This document shows positions 22,745-34,912 of a stretch of DNA of 64,000 bases, in pieces (position 1 is the stretch's first letter; every line of letters starts with the position of its first letter). The notes beneath the pieces are model-generated. The model was given only the letters and a program-made list of their open reading frames with translations. It did not search any database and had not been told where the DNA came from. Origin of the DNA: Pseudorasbora parva (taxonomy: Eukaryota > Chordata > Actinopteri > Cypriniformes > Gobionidae); assembly GCF_024679245.1 (NCBI RefSeq), contig NC_090176.1, forward strand, positions 19,351,793-19,415,792, in the 5' to 3' direction. The translations under genes were made by a program, and so were the position numbers.

Positions 22745-24427
22745 GACTTAACATCGTTTTATTTATCTGCTATATTGTCGCTACATATAATTTTTTGAAG
22801 GACATTGGTTTACTTACAGCCTTTTTGTGCATTTGAGCTGAACTGAGAGTGAGAGTTTGTAGACGTTTAAGATGCTGTTGTGTCGACCTTGATTTGTTGC
22901 AATATTGAGGTGTTCAGTTTTATTTTGATTTCTCATCTTACAAATCATGTATTTCTTATTTTCACTGGTATGTCTCTCAGGCGTCTCGGGTACTCCTCTG
23001 TATATTGGGGGGAGATAAAAGGCTACTAATTAAAAGAACGTTCTAGTAGAACTTGTCAACCAGTATAATCCTTTGAGTTTCATTCCTATCGCCTGGGTTT
23101 CCTGTTCCTTTTTTACAGCCATGACAAAAGTCTTTATAAACGTTTATGAAAGTTGTGTATCATTGCAGTGAATGCAATGATAAAACAAAAACCAGTTTAC
23201 CACAAATTAAATGACAAGACATTTCTATATCCTTACAAGCTGCTAAATGTAGCTCGACTCCAAAACAAAACTCGCATTAACGAAATTCCTGCAAAATTTA
23301 ATTGGCAAAAAATGTTTACTGTCAATGGATTAGTATGATGCAAAGCTCACACAGAAGTCACTTTCCAACCAAGCAGTTTTCTGTCAGGCAATGTGGTAAA
23401 AGCTAAACAAAGATAAACACCTCTTTATAGGCAGCTTTATTTAATCGACTGTTCAAAAAGTTACATTGCGTTACTTAAGTTACTGCTTGTAATTGGTCAG
23501 ACAAAATGGTCTCGAACATAGAATTTCGACATAAAACACAGAAAAGACTCACTGCTTGCATGGAACACACATTGTACAGCAGATAGATCAAACAGTAGGT
23601 ATTTTTTAATAATTAATATTTGGTTGCAATGTTCATGACTGTTCACCCTTATATCATTTGGGAAACGAGTCAGTTTGACTTTAAATTGCAGGACTTTCAG
23701 CTCCCCTTGGTGATAAAGTTTTATGTTGCCTTCAGATGGATGGCACTACATTAAAAACGCGAGGCCTCTCACCTTTATCGTGCATAAGCAAAATGAGAAC
23801 AGCTCTGCCCCCCCCCCAATGCAAAGTCACAGACGGAAATAGCTGACTTAGGTTGAATTCATTTAGCCTCCGCCATTGCTCAAGATGCAGAAGGTGGCCG
23901 CTCTGTGATTGTCACCCTGTCTCACAAGCTCCTTTCCCCCGCAAGCTCTTGATTAGATTACTCTTGCCTGTCCCAGGAGTGGCGCGCCACATTCTGAATA
24001 TTAGCTTTTTGACTGGCCCATAATCAGCTTGAGGAATGATCTAATACTCAGCAGCTAATGGCAACTCCTGTGACGGCTCGCCTTTCTAGAAATTAATTTG
24101 GCCTTTTTCACCATCTTGGCCGCTGACTAAGCCACTCTTCTCTCTCTCGCTCTCTCTGCAATACAAACATACTCAAACTCACACACACACACACACACAC
24201 AGACAACACATTCCTTTTCAATTATCTTTTTTAAGTATCACTATTTAGAGGCAATTGCATTATAGAATAATTTAGGGTGATTTCCTGTGATTTTTCCCCA
24301 CCCATGTACACTACCTTTCGAAAGTTTGGGAAAATAAAGTGTAACAAATGTGTACATTGTTGTATGGGAGTCATTGTACCTGTAAACACACCCTATGTTG
24401 AATTATGTCTTACCATGCATGTTTTGG
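22745..24427. other. Intronic sequence, no gene; short (CA)n at 24180-24200
   Basis: AT-rich, with a C run at 23811-23818, a TC-rich tract at 24141-24157 and a CA tract at 24180-24200. The stretch 23860-24120 is less repetitive than its surroundings but shows no open frame or RNA fold that I can name. Confidence 0.35.
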
Positions 24428-24690
24428 CATCACTTTACAATAAGGTTCCATTTGTTGTTGACATTAGTTAACATGCACAAACAGATTAATAATACTGGTA
24501 GAGCAAGTAATAATCTTAGTTAACTGTTAGTAACACTTTAGTTTAGAGTGCAATTCTCACAATTAACTAGTTGCTTATTAGCATGCAAGTTACTAGGATA
24601 TTGGCTGTTTATTAGACCTTATAAAGCACATATTAATGCCTTATTCTACATCTCTTAATCCTATCCAAAACCTATATCTACCTATCTATA
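24428..24690. repeat. Two truncated MITE fragments
   Basis: 24428-24520 starts tcactttacaataaggttcc, like the MITE at 21883. 24528-24690 starts taacactttagtttagagtgc and carries the ttgcttattagcatgcaagttactaggatattgg block of the MITE at 22462. The second is cut by the Tc1 element beginning near 24699. Confidence 0.7.
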
Positions 24691-24698
24691 TTCAAACC

Positions 24699-25364
24699 CA
24701 GTTCCAAAAAAGATGGAACAATGTACAAATTGTGAATAAAAAAGAATGCAATAAATTTCAACCTTGTATTTTATTCATAATAGAATATAGATAACATATC
24801 AAAAGTTGAAAGTGGGACATTTCGAAATGTCATGCCCAATATTGGCTAATTTTGGATTTCATGAGAGTTACACATTCCAAAAAAGTTGGGACAGGTAGCA
24901 ATAAGAGGCCGGAAAAGGCAAATGTACATACTGTATAACAGTAGAAGAAAGATCAGAGTACTGAAATTGCCAGCCTGCAGTCCAGAACTTTCACCCATAG
25001 AAAACATCTGGTGCATCATAAAGAGGAAGATGCGACAAAGAAGACCCAAGACAGTTGAGCAACTAGGAGCATGTATGAAGAATGGGACAGCATTCCTATT
25101 CCTAAACTTGAGCAACTTGTCTCCTCAGTCTCCAGATGTTTGCAGACTGTTATAAAAAGAAGAGGGAATGCCACACAGTGGTAAACATGGCCTTGTCCCA
25201 TCAACTTTTGAGATGTGTTGATGCCATGAAATTTAAAAATCTACATATTTTTCCCTTAAAATTATACATTTTTATGTACACCTATGATGTATTGTGGATA
25301 AAATATTAAATTTGAAACCTCCACATCATTGCATTCTGTTTTTATTCACAATTTGTACAGTGTC
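24699..25364 (+). mobile_element. Internally deleted Tc1/mariner element
   Basis: Left end: cagttccaaaaaagatggaac, then gtacaaattgtgaataaaaa and agaatgcaat. Inverted right end near 25360: ctgtacaaattgtgaataaaaacagaatgcaatg, so the terminal repeats pair for about 35 bp. The outermost bases of the right end are lost. The interior keeps only the C-terminal part of a transposase, so most of the coding region is deleted. Confidence 0.82.
24886..25155 (+). pseudogene. Tc1-type transposase, C-terminal fragment
   Basis: The open frame contains LPACSPELSPIENIW, the motif around the third catalytic acidic residue of Tc1 DDE/D transposases, where the Glu of SPIENIW is the catalytic residue. It is followed by a KRKMRQRRPKTVEQL helix typical of the C-terminus. 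The N-terminal DNA-binding domain and first two catalytic Asp residues are absent, so the protein cannot be active. The first ~24 residues before VLKLPACS are non-homologous filler read through from upstream. Confidence 0.85.
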
Positions 25365-25961
25365 ATTTTAATTGTATTTTATAATGAATCACAAAAGCAT
25401 AATAATAATTATTTTATAGTTATATTGAATTGGTCAAATATAGTGTGAATGCGTCCAACTCAAAGTGAAGAGAGTTTACTTACTGTTTGTGTTGGTTCTA
25501 ATAAAGAGTAAACCCAAATTATGAACACACACATTTTTCATGTTTTTCCCAAACTGTTTAACCATAAAATGATTTCACACTTCGAAAAAGTCTTCCAAGT
25601 CATTTTTTAGCAATGTTTTTCCTATGCAGATGCTTCCCCCACAAAAGCACCCCAACCATTAACCCTCCCCCCATGTGGCACAGCCCTACAATGAACATTT
25701 GTATTAACTAATATCAACAAAATATTAATACGTACTGTAACATATATACATATTGCTCATTCTTAATGTGAAGTTAACTAATGAATTATTATTGTAAAGC
25801 GGTATTGACTGCTCAAGAACATCCTGTGTGAACGACCTGTTAGATGATAACATGCAGCATTTTTGAGTGACTGATTGGTATTTGTTCAGCATAGTTATTT
25901 GAGAAATGTATAATTTACAACATGAAACCAATAAAACAGATAAAGAACACAAGTTTCTTAC
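25365..25961 (-). other. myo16: myo16 intron, 5' end
   Basis: Plain AT-rich intron between the Tc1 remnant and the exon donor. The first intron bases on the minus strand are gtaagaaac, a good donor context. Confidence 0.5.
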
Positions 25962-26184
25962 CTTCTTTGTCATCGTGTCGTATGATGGCATCCTGGATGA
26001 CGTCCGAAAGAGTGAAGCTGATCCTTTGTTTTTTGCGGTTGGTGGCCCGGGGCTTGGGGAAGCTCTGTTTCTGTGTCCGTTCACGCTCGTAGTAGACCCG
26101 CAGCTGCTCGCACCGCATGCGTCTGACCAGCCTCTGACGCTGGCCCAACGGCAGAGACTCCAGCAGACACTGGTCTATCTCCAT
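25962..26184 (-). CDS. myo16: Unconventional myosin XVI, first coding exon (residues 1-74)
   Basis: Encodes the extreme N-terminus of myosin XVI, an ankyrin-repeat unconventional myosin that is mainly neuronal in mammals. The protein starts [20 protein letters not shown], which I recognise as the vertebrate MYO16 start. Residues 1-35 are a basic amphipathic region ([16 protein letters not shown]). Residues 54-57, RISF, fit the RVxF-type PP1 docking motif that precedes the ankyrin repeats in mammals (KVHF there, from memory). [14 protein letters not shown] (61-74) begins the helix leading into the first repeat. The ATG at 26184-26182 has A at -3 and G at +4. Translation leaves one base after codon 74 (AAG|gtaaga), giving a phase-1 junction that fits the Val codon expected next. 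Compared with the mammalian form as I remember it, it is about one residue shorter. Only this exon is present, so motor and tail domains cannot be assessed. Confidence 0.88.
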
Positions 26185-26208
26185 GTTCTGCCTGAACACG
26201 TTACATAG
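26185..26208 (-). other. myo16: myo16 5' UTR part of the exon and its splice acceptor
   Basis: On the minus strand the intron ends ttgttttcag at 26218-26209 and the exon begins ctatgtaacgtg. A second AG (gtgtccag, about 26222-26221) could be used instead, adding about 12 bases. Either way the transcript has an upstream non-coding exon outside what I can identify. No promoter or 5' exon was recognised within 26209-64000. Confidence 0.6.
26201..26206 (-). promoter_or_regulatory. Minimal start-stop upstream ORF (ATG TAA) in the myo16 leader
   Basis: If the acceptor at 26209 is used, the second codon-length of the exon is ATGTAA, a start codon directly followed by a stop, ending 16 nt before the main ATG. 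Start-stop elements of this type can pause ribosomes and lower initiation downstream in other vertebrate mRNAs. The start context (c at -1, t at -2) is weak. Effect is inference. Confidence 0.5.
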
Positions 26209-26493
26209 CTGAAAACAACCTGGACACAGAGACGGAAGAGAGAATGCTTTAGGGAATGGAAAGATGGGACACAGGAGTTGATATCGAGAGAGCAGGGAAT
26301 AAAATAAGTTATTAAATATGCTGCATGGCTACTAATATTTATATTTTCATTTTATTTTTCAATTTTCAAAAAAAAAGTTATTTAGTATATTTGGCATTGT
26401 AAAAAAAAATATATAGAAAAAACATACACAAGTATGCATTAAAATGTTCAAGTGACAGTAAAGACATTTATTTTGTTGCAAAATATTTCTATT

Positions 26494-26915
26494 TTAAAGA
26501 GTTACTTCACCCAAAAATTACAATTCTGTCATGAATCACTCACCCTCATGTCGTCCCAAAACCCGTAAGACTTTTGTTCATCTTTGGAAAACAATAAAAC
26601 TTTATTTATATAAAGAAATCCACTTTCTGTCCCTCTATTGACAGTCTATGCAACTACCACTTTCAGGTGCCAGAAAGGTAGTGAACACCAAATACAAGTT
26701 ATCCATGTGACTCCAGTGGTTTAACCTCAATTTATTATTATGTCTTTACTACCTTTCTGGGGCCTGAAAGTGGTAGTTGCATAGACTGTCAATAGAGGTA
26801 CAGAAAGCTCTCAGATTTCAGTAAAAATACCTTCATTTGTTTTCCGAAGATGAATGAAAGTCTTATGAGGGTAATTCATGATTTTTATTTTATTTTAGTT
26901 GAAATAACCCTTTAC
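26494..26915. mobile_element. Foldback TTAA-type repeat (agagTTACTTCACCCAAAAAT terminus)
   Basis: TTAA at 26494-26497; the right site is mutated to ttac at 26912-26915. The left end agagttacttcacccaaaaa and inverted right end agggttatttcaac are a decayed inverted repeat. A much better inner palindrome has arms at about 26634-26688 and 26746-26799, sharing attgacagtctatgcaacta and ccactttcagg on opposite strands. Confidence 0.75.
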
Positions 26916-29900
26916 ATAAATGCTGTTCTTTTGTTTTGAACTTTCTATTAAAAGAATCCTGAAAAAAAGTACAATATTTTCCACAAAAAGCAGCATTGTT
27001 TTTAAAATTGGTACTCTAAAACCATTTCTTTTTTTCTTCAAATCAACATAATAGAATTAATGATACTGAAAATGCAGCTTTGCATTACATACTAAAATAA
27101 ATATTCATATATATTCAAATATAAAACAGTTATTTTAAATTGTAATATTTTACAATATTGCTGTATTTAAATCATATGAAGTCTAAGAAGCGTAACTATT
27201 TTTAAGCTTAAAAGTTGGCATTTGAATCAAATTGACTTTAAATATTATGAAAGAATGTTATAGACACGTAATCTTGACAACAAAAAAAGGCTATGCTTTT
27301 GTTCTTTCCTTACATTAAACATAAGCATTTACATTTAAAATTATGCATCATGGCACCTTTGGCATACCATTTATCATCATATGTTCGGGATTCTTTAATT
27401 CTTGGATAGTATAGTGTACAGCTAGTGTGTAAATTAGCATGCAGTCTTTATCTCCTCGGCTTAGATACTAAAGCCAGGACAAAACTGATGCCAGACAGAT
27501 AGGTCTGCGTATTCCTCAAAGCTCAGTCCATTCAAATCTTATCTGGCACACACTGCTGAGTAGTGTGTCTGTTTAACCTTGAGAGAGAGCAGAGAATCCA
27601 TATACACACGGCAGGCAGCAGAGACTCAATTATCATGACTCGGCATTTCTCCTGCAGTAGCATGATGGACCAAAGCCAATGCCATCCCTGTACATATAAT
27701 GTAAAGAACTGCCGAACGCTCTGGGACCTGCAGGACGCTGTAAATAGAGGAGAAAACAGCACCCACTGTACTGTAGGTTATTGTAGGGCTGGGCATTTAT
27801 AAAACAACTTCTGCAACGAGCTTCCAACAGAATGTGATTAAACAATTGGGTAAATTATAGAAATATGGACGAATAAACACTGTGGGACTATTAAACTTGA
27901 CTTATTTACTTAGAAACACAGACCTTTATGCCCAGCATACACATTAACGCACAAAACACAATGACTAAACAAACAGAAACCATCAGTAAATCATACTTAA
28001 AACCATTTTAAGTCTAGGCTGTTTACACGGCAAGCCTTAGTGCTCAATTCCGACTTACTGCTCAGATCTGATTTGTCATCCACATTATTTTATGTTCACA
28101 TTATCGTTTGTGGTCAATGTCAGATTTCAATGTGAACAGATATAGTGACCCATAGTGCACAAGAGACGTCGCATAGCATGCTGTCATACGAAGGTAAACA
28201 CGGAGCACATTAAAAGTAAGCTGTTATGCATGTTATGCGATCTGCCGCTGCAGCCAGCTGATTTCAACACAGGCAACATAAAATTAAAGACGAGGATGCA
28301 TAAAAGAGGTCAGAGTATTCATGATACGAGCCCTCGTGTTTTACTTGTAGAGCTTTCTCTGTCCTCCACTGACTACCTTTCATAACTTCAGGTGTCATAC
28401 CTTCAACTCCCATAAGCACAGAATGGTGACGAATGTTGCTCTAGAGTAATGTGAAAGTCATCTGACCTGCATTAGATTTAGTACCATATATAGAAGTGCC
28501 CCGAATCGGAATTTAAAAGATCCGATTATATGTGGTTTGTGCAGTTCACACTGTCATGAGCAAAAATAAATAAGTATTCAGATGTGGGCCTTAGAAGACT
28601 TAAGCCAGGTGCACACGGTGCGATTTTGCCCATGATTTGGCCGTCTGAGACAAATTTTGCAAATCCTAAAAGATTCCTCTGATCCTCGACTAAAATCGTA
28701 CGTCTTTGAAAGTTAGTTTGACATGTTCACCGGCAGCCGATTAATGACCGCTGCGATCAAATTTTACCTCAGACGAAATTCTGGCAGTGTCAGAAGATTG
28801 GGCGCACAATCCTGCAGTGTGACTCCGGACGAGTTTTCTAGCACGCGTCCATTTTTAGCACTATCGTACAGTCTGACATTAATGACAAACTGAGCTCTTA
28901 CAGTGTGACATGACTTACAGAGAGGATCATGTTCGTACAGTCTAAACAAGCAACATTCGCAAAGGATTTTGTGAAAAAAGAAAAGAAAAAAAAACGCACA
29001 ATGTGCAGGACTATTAGTTGTGGTCCATCTATCCAATTTTGAATGGTAAAAAGCAAGCAGAGCTAGCAAATTATTCATCATAATTACCTCATTTATATGA
29101 GGGAGAGAGAGAGAGAGCGAGAGTGAGAGAGAGCATGACATTTAAAATACAAAACTAAACTTCAGCAAATCACTGCATTATACATTATTATAGTTTTACA
29201 TTACACATTAGCAATAAAAAAAATTAATCACACTTTTAAAGTAATTTACAGGGTTTTCCCCCTTCATCAAGTTATTTTCTATAAAACGTCCGTCGAATGC
29301 GCACATCAGAACCTCACTGGAAGTAATATGACGTCCGGATACTTTTTGATGAATGTTTTATGAATATACTATAAATTTAGACATAATCCCTGGCTCACAT
29401 ACCTTTTTGACCTACTATATTGTATGGAAGTAGCCACGTTTGGATGCAGTGCATGACTTATTTACTTTAAGATGTGCTGGACATTCCCATTTCACTCACA
29501 GCCACATGTGGATGTATCAACATTTACATTTAAATGCACATTTTTATGCTGATAAATTATTGAATGTTTGAAACGTTTGAGTCAGATTGGCTGCCCTTCT
29601 CCTCAAGGTTCATTTGCTGCAATCACAGAGCTGCTCATTCTCTCACAAGTTTCATCCTCCGCTTGCAGCTGAGGCGGCGCCAGCAGCACACATCATACAT
29701 TATGAAGTCACTCACCACCCATCTAACCCAGAGAGAGATGCATAAGAAATATCCACAGATGAGTTCACATTAGAAGAGAGGCAGACTGAGTGAGCGAGTG
29801 CTTGAAAAGTTGAGATGAATTGCAAGTTTATTTGGCCTTGTTGATGTGGCCACTTCTACCGCCGCAATCACGAGCACATCAGTCCCCTTCCTCGAGGCTG

Positions 29901-30085
29901 TTTTAGGAATGAAAGCGAGAAGGACGACTTCTCTTTTAGTCTTATCAGACACGCTGTTGTGCAAATCTGTAATTACTCAGATAATTCAGGTCACCAGAAG
30001 CCCTTCAGCCAGGGAAATAAAAGTTTGAAAGTCTGCCTTTGTAGACAAATTAAAGAGGGAGCTCTTTCTGCCCTTTATCTTCTGT

Positions 30086-30088
<3 letters not shown>
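26916..30088. other. Intronic sequence, no gene; scattered repeat debris
   Basis: AT-rich to about 27400. A segment with tgttcacac and tcggaattt-type words lies at 28018-28560, and one with gccaggtgcacacggtgcgat at 28613-28900; both look like old cyprinid DNA repeats without paired ends. A GA-rich tract at 29101-29135 and A runs explain the 125-codon minus-strand frame at 28764-29141. Nothing else is supported. Confidence 0.35.

Positions 30089-30146
<58 letters not shown>
30089..30146. repeat. (CA)n at the left edge of the large inverted element
   Basis: About 29 CA dinucleotides directly left of the first 'gaggggac' motif. A second CA tract reading in the same direction lies at the right edge (44109-44138). 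Confidence 0.95.
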
Positions 30147-30149
<3 letters not shown>

Positions 30150-30153
<4 letters not shown>

Positions 30154-30450
30154 CTATATTACCAAGAGGGGACTATCACTCTACACTATCCAAGAGGGGA
30201 CCTGTGTTTCTAGTCATTTTGAAGAAACAAAAATCACATACAAAATTTTCTTTTAAGGTCCTTATTCATAATATAACTTCAAATAAGCATTTTTTTATTT
30301 TTTTAAAAATATGCCAAGAGGGGACCTGAACGATGTCTACCTATCCAACAGGGGACCTCCATAGACTCTAATGGAGCTGTGTGTGTTTGTGTGTGACCGA
30401 TGTCTACCTATCCAACAGGGGACCTCCATTAGTCTGCAGTGGAGCTGTGT
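30150..30450 (+). repeat. Left outer motif block of the large inverted element
   Basis: Five copies of (C/A)CAA(G/C)AGGGGAC within 300 bp: near 30162, 30190, 30313, 30343 and 30413. The last two lie in a ~73-bp direct repeat, gatgtctacctatccaacag.., each followed by ctcca and a tggagctgtgtgtg stretch. Motif orientation here is opposite to that in the adjacent satellite array. Confidence 0.85.
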
Positions 30451-31049
30451 GTGAATGTGAAGTGAGCTGGCAGTCAAGTCTGTCTTCATTTTATATATAT
30501 ATATATATGCATTTGGCATATATATATGCCATCTCCACCATTACATGTCTTTACAAATAAATAACATAAATGCAGTTAAGCTTCGTACAGACTATATAAT
30601 GTGTCAAGTAATAATATGTCTTTTTATAATAACTGTGTTCTTTTGAATGTACTGAGAAGTATTTATTTGTAACCTAAAATATACTTTAATACTTTAATTT
30701 ATTTTTAAATATATTTATTACACAGTCGCAATAAAGTTACAAGATGTAACATCAAGTACCACACTACACTTAGTTAGTCCACAAGTCTTCTTGTGCTTTA
30801 GTATGTTAGTCAACACATTAAAATAAGTTAACTTGTTTACACAGGCATCTGGTATCACAATAGGCACACACACACACACACACAAACACAATATACCTTA
30901 GACATAATACCTAATACATTACAGAAAAGTCATTTCTTTAAGAAATTCATTCTCTGTTGTGTCTTCATAATTACAGTATATGATCAGTCCACATCTCTCA
31001 TTTAAGATTATTGTCAGGTACACCAATGTATTTACATTATTGAATATTA
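30451..31049. other. Unique AT-rich spacer between outer block and left array
   Basis: Contains a short (TA)n palindrome at 30490-30535 (atatatgcatttggcatatat) and a CA tract at 30864-30884. I found no mirrored counterpart on the right side (43099-43720), so the large element is not symmetric here. Confidence 0.5.
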
Positions 31050-34000
31050 CAGGTCATTATTGAATAGTGATTACGTTACACACACACTGACTCAGGTCCC
31101 CTGTTAGATAGTAAATCACGACGCCTGTGTGTTTGCTGTGACATTTCTTATCATCACAAACACACTGTAAAGATTTAGAGTTTTTACAGCAATACCTGAG
31201 TTTAAAGGGTTAAATCAAGCAGAAATAGCTCTCTAATGTATTAATTGCAGGTCATTATTGAATAGTGAATATGTTACACACACACACACACACACACACA
31301 CTCAGGTCCCCTGTTAGATAGTAAATCACGACACTTGTGTGTTTGCTGTGACATTTCTTATCATCACAAACACACTGTAAAGATTTAGAGTTTTTACAGC
31401 AATACCTGAGTTTAAAGGGTTAAATCAAGCAGAAATAGCTCTCTAATGTATTAATTGCCGGTCATTATTGAATAGTGATTATGTTACACACACACACTGA
31501 CTCAGGTCCCCTGTTAGATAGTAAATCATGACGCCTGTGTGTTTGCTGTGACATTTCTTATCATCACAAACACACTGCAAAGATTTAGAGTTTTTACAGC
31601 AATACCTGAGCTTAAAGGGTTAAATCAAGCAGAGATAGCTCTCTAATGTATTAATTGCAGGTAATTATTGAATAGTGACTACGTTACACACACACTGACT
31701 CAGGTCCCCTGTTAGATAGTAAATCACGACGCCTGTGTGTTTGCTGTGACATTTCTTGCTGTCATAAACACACTGCAAAGATTTAGAGTTTTTACAGCAA
31801 TACCTGAGTTTAAAGAGTTAAATCAAGCAGAGATAGCTCTCTAATGTATTCATGGCAGGTCATTTTTGAATAGTGATTGTTACACACACACTGACTCAGG
31901 TCCCCTGTTAGATAGTAAATCACGACGCCTGTGTGTTTGCTGTGACATTTCTTATAATCACAAACACACTGCAAAGATTTAGAGTTTTTACAGCAATACC
32001 TGAGTTTAAAGGGTTAAATCAAGCAGAAATAGCTCTCTAATGTATTAATTGCCGGTCATTATTGAATAGTGATTATGTTACACACACACTCACTCAGGTC
32101 CCCTGTTAGATAGTAAATCACGACACCTGTGTGTTTGCTGTGACATTTCTTATCATCACAAACACACTGTAAAGATTTAGAGTTTTTACAGCAATACCTG
32201 AGTTTAAAGGGTTAAATCAAGCAGAAATAGCTCTCTAATGTATTAATTGCAGGTCATTATTGAATAGTGATTATGTTACACACACACACTGACTCAGGTC
32301 CCCTGTTAGATAGTAAATCACGACACCTGTGTGTTTGCTGTGACATTTCTTATCATCACAAACACACTGTAAAGATTTAGAGTTTTTACAGCAATACCTG
32401 AGTTTAAAGGGTTAAATCAAGCAGAAATAGCTCTCTAATGTATTAATTGCAGGTCATTATTGAATAGTGATTATGTTACACACACACACTGACTCAGGTC
32501 CCCTGTTAGATAGTAAATCACGACGCCTGTGTGTTTGCTGTGACATTTCTTATCATCACAAACACACTGCAAAGATTTAGAGTTTTTACAGCAATAACTA
32601 AGTTTAACGGGTTAAATCAAGCAGAAATAGCTCTCTAATGTATTAATTGCCGGTCATTATTGAATAGTGAATATGTTACACACACACTCACTCAGGTCCC
32701 CTGTTAGATAGTAAATCACGACGCCTGTGTGTTTGCTGTGACATTTCTTATCATCACAAACACACTGTAAAGATTTAGAGTTTTTACAGCAATACCTGAG
32801 TTTAAAGGGTTAAATCAAGCAGAAATAGCTCTCTAATGTATTAAATGCAGGTCATTATTGAATAGTGATTACGTTACACACACACTCACTCAGGTCCCCT
32901 GTTAGATAGTAAATCACGACGCCTGTGTGTTTGCTGTGACATTTCTTATCATCACAAACACACTGCAAAGATTTAGAGGTTTTACAGCAATACCTGAGTT
33001 TAAAGGGTTAAATCAAGCAGAAATAGCTCTCTAATGTATTAAATGCAGGTCATTATTGAATAGTGATTACGTTACACACACACTCACTCAGGTCCCCTGT
33101 TAGATAGTAAATCACGACGCCTGTGTGTTTGCTGTGACATTTCTTATCATCACAAACACACTGCAAAGATTTAGAGTTTTTACAGCAATACCTGAGTTTA
33201 AAGAGTTAAATCAAGCAGAGATAGCTCTCTAATGTATTCATGGCAGGTCATTTTTGAATAGTGATTGTTACACACACACTGACTCAGGTCCCCTGTTAGA
33301 TAGTAAATCACGACGCCTGTGTGTTTGCTGTGACATTTCTTATAATCACAAACACACTGCAAAGATTTAGAGTTTTTACAGCAATACCTGAGTTTAAAGG
33401 GTTAAATCAAGCAGAAATAGCTCTCTAATGTATTAATTGCAGGTCATTATTGAATAGTGATTATGTTACACACACACACTGACTCAGGTCCCCTGTTAGA
33501 TAGTAAATCACGACACCTGTGTGTTTGCTGTGACATTTCTTATCATCACAAACACACTGTAAAGATTTAGAGTTTTTACAGCAATACCTGGGTTTAAAGG
33601 GTTAAATCAAGCAGAAATAGCTCTCTAATGTATTAATTGCAGGTCATTATTGAATAGTGATTACGTTGCACACACACTGACTCAGGTCCCCTGTTAGATA
33701 GTAAATCACGACGCCTGTGTGTTTGCTGTGACATTTCTTATCATCACAAACACACTGTAAAGATTTAGAGTTTTTACAGCAATACCTGAGTTTAAAGGGT
33801 TAAATCAAGCAGAAATAGCTCTCTAATGTATTAATTGCAGGTCATTATTGAATAGAGACTACGTTACACACACACTGACTCAGGTCCCCTGTTAGATAGT
33901 AAATCACGACGCCTGTGTGTTTGCTGTGACATTTCTTATCATCACAAACACACTGTAAAGATTTAGAGTTTTTACAGCAATAACTAAGTTTAACGGGTTA

Positions 34001-34912
34001 AATCAAGCAGAAATAGCTCTCTAATGTATTAATTGCCGGTCATTATTGAATAGTGAATATGTTACACACACACTCACTCAGGTCCCCTGTTAGATAGTAA
34101 ATCACGACGCCTGTGTGTTTGCTGTGACATTTCTTATCATCACAAACACACTGTAAAGATTTAGAGTTTTTACAGCAATAACTGAGTTTAAAGGGTTAAA
34201 TCAAGCAGAAATAGCTCTCTAATGTATTAAATGCAGGTCATTATTGAATAGTGATTACGTTACACACACACTGACTCAGGTCCCCTGTTAGATAGTAAAT
34301 CACGACGCCTGTGTGTTTGCTGTGACATTTCTTATCATCACAAACACACTGTAAAGATTTAGAGTTTTTACAGCAATAACTGAGTTTAAAGGGTTAAATC
34401 AAGCAGAAATAGCTCTCTAATGTATTAATTGCAGGTCATTATTGAATAGTGATTACGTTACACACACACTCACTCAGGTCCCCTGTTAGATAGTAAATCA
34501 CGACGCCTGTGTGTTTGCTGTGACATTTCTTATCATCATAAACACACTGCAAAGATTTAGAGTTTTTACAGCAATAACTGAGTTTAAAGGGTTAAATCAA
34601 GCAGAAATAGCTCTCTAATGTATTAAATGCAGGTCATTATTGAATAGTGACTACGTTACACACACACACTGACTCAGGTCCCCTGTTAGATAGTAAATCA
34701 CGACGCCTGTGTGTTTGCTGTGACATTTCTTATCATCATAAACACACTGCAAAGATTTAGAGTTTTTACAGCAATAACTGAGTTTAAAGGGTTAAATCAA
34801 GCAGAAATAGCTCTCTAATGTATTAAATGCAGGTCATTATTGAATAGTGACTACGTTACACACACACACTGACTCAGGTCCCCTGTTAGATAGTAAATCA
34901 CGACGCCTGTGT
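31050..34912 (-). repeat. Left satellite array: 19 full units of ~198 bp
   Basis: The word caggtcccctgttagata starts at 31093, 31303, 31503, 31701, 31897, 32095, 32295, 32495, 32693, 32891, 33089, 33285, 33485, 33683, 33881, 34079, 34277, 34475, 34675 and 34875. Spacing is 196-200 bp except the first (210, longer CA run). Each unit holds the AGGGGACCTG motif, a short (CA)n, gctgtgacatttctta, tttagagtttttacagcaat and gttaaatcaagcag. Units are nearly identical, indicating recent amplification or homogenisation. A seven-unit higher-order period is visible. The array ends abruptly at tgtgtgtttctctcctcaac. Confidence 0.97.

Noticed and set aside
28764..29141. 125-codon minus-strand frame starting with a Ser-Leu run
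   Set aside because: The start is a GA-rich tract and the rest is repeat-like; no protein family recognised.
31050..34912. CRISPR array or coding tandem repeat
   Set aside because: Whole 198-bp units are repeated without unique spacers, no Cas genes exist, the genome is eukaryotic, and no frame stays open across units.
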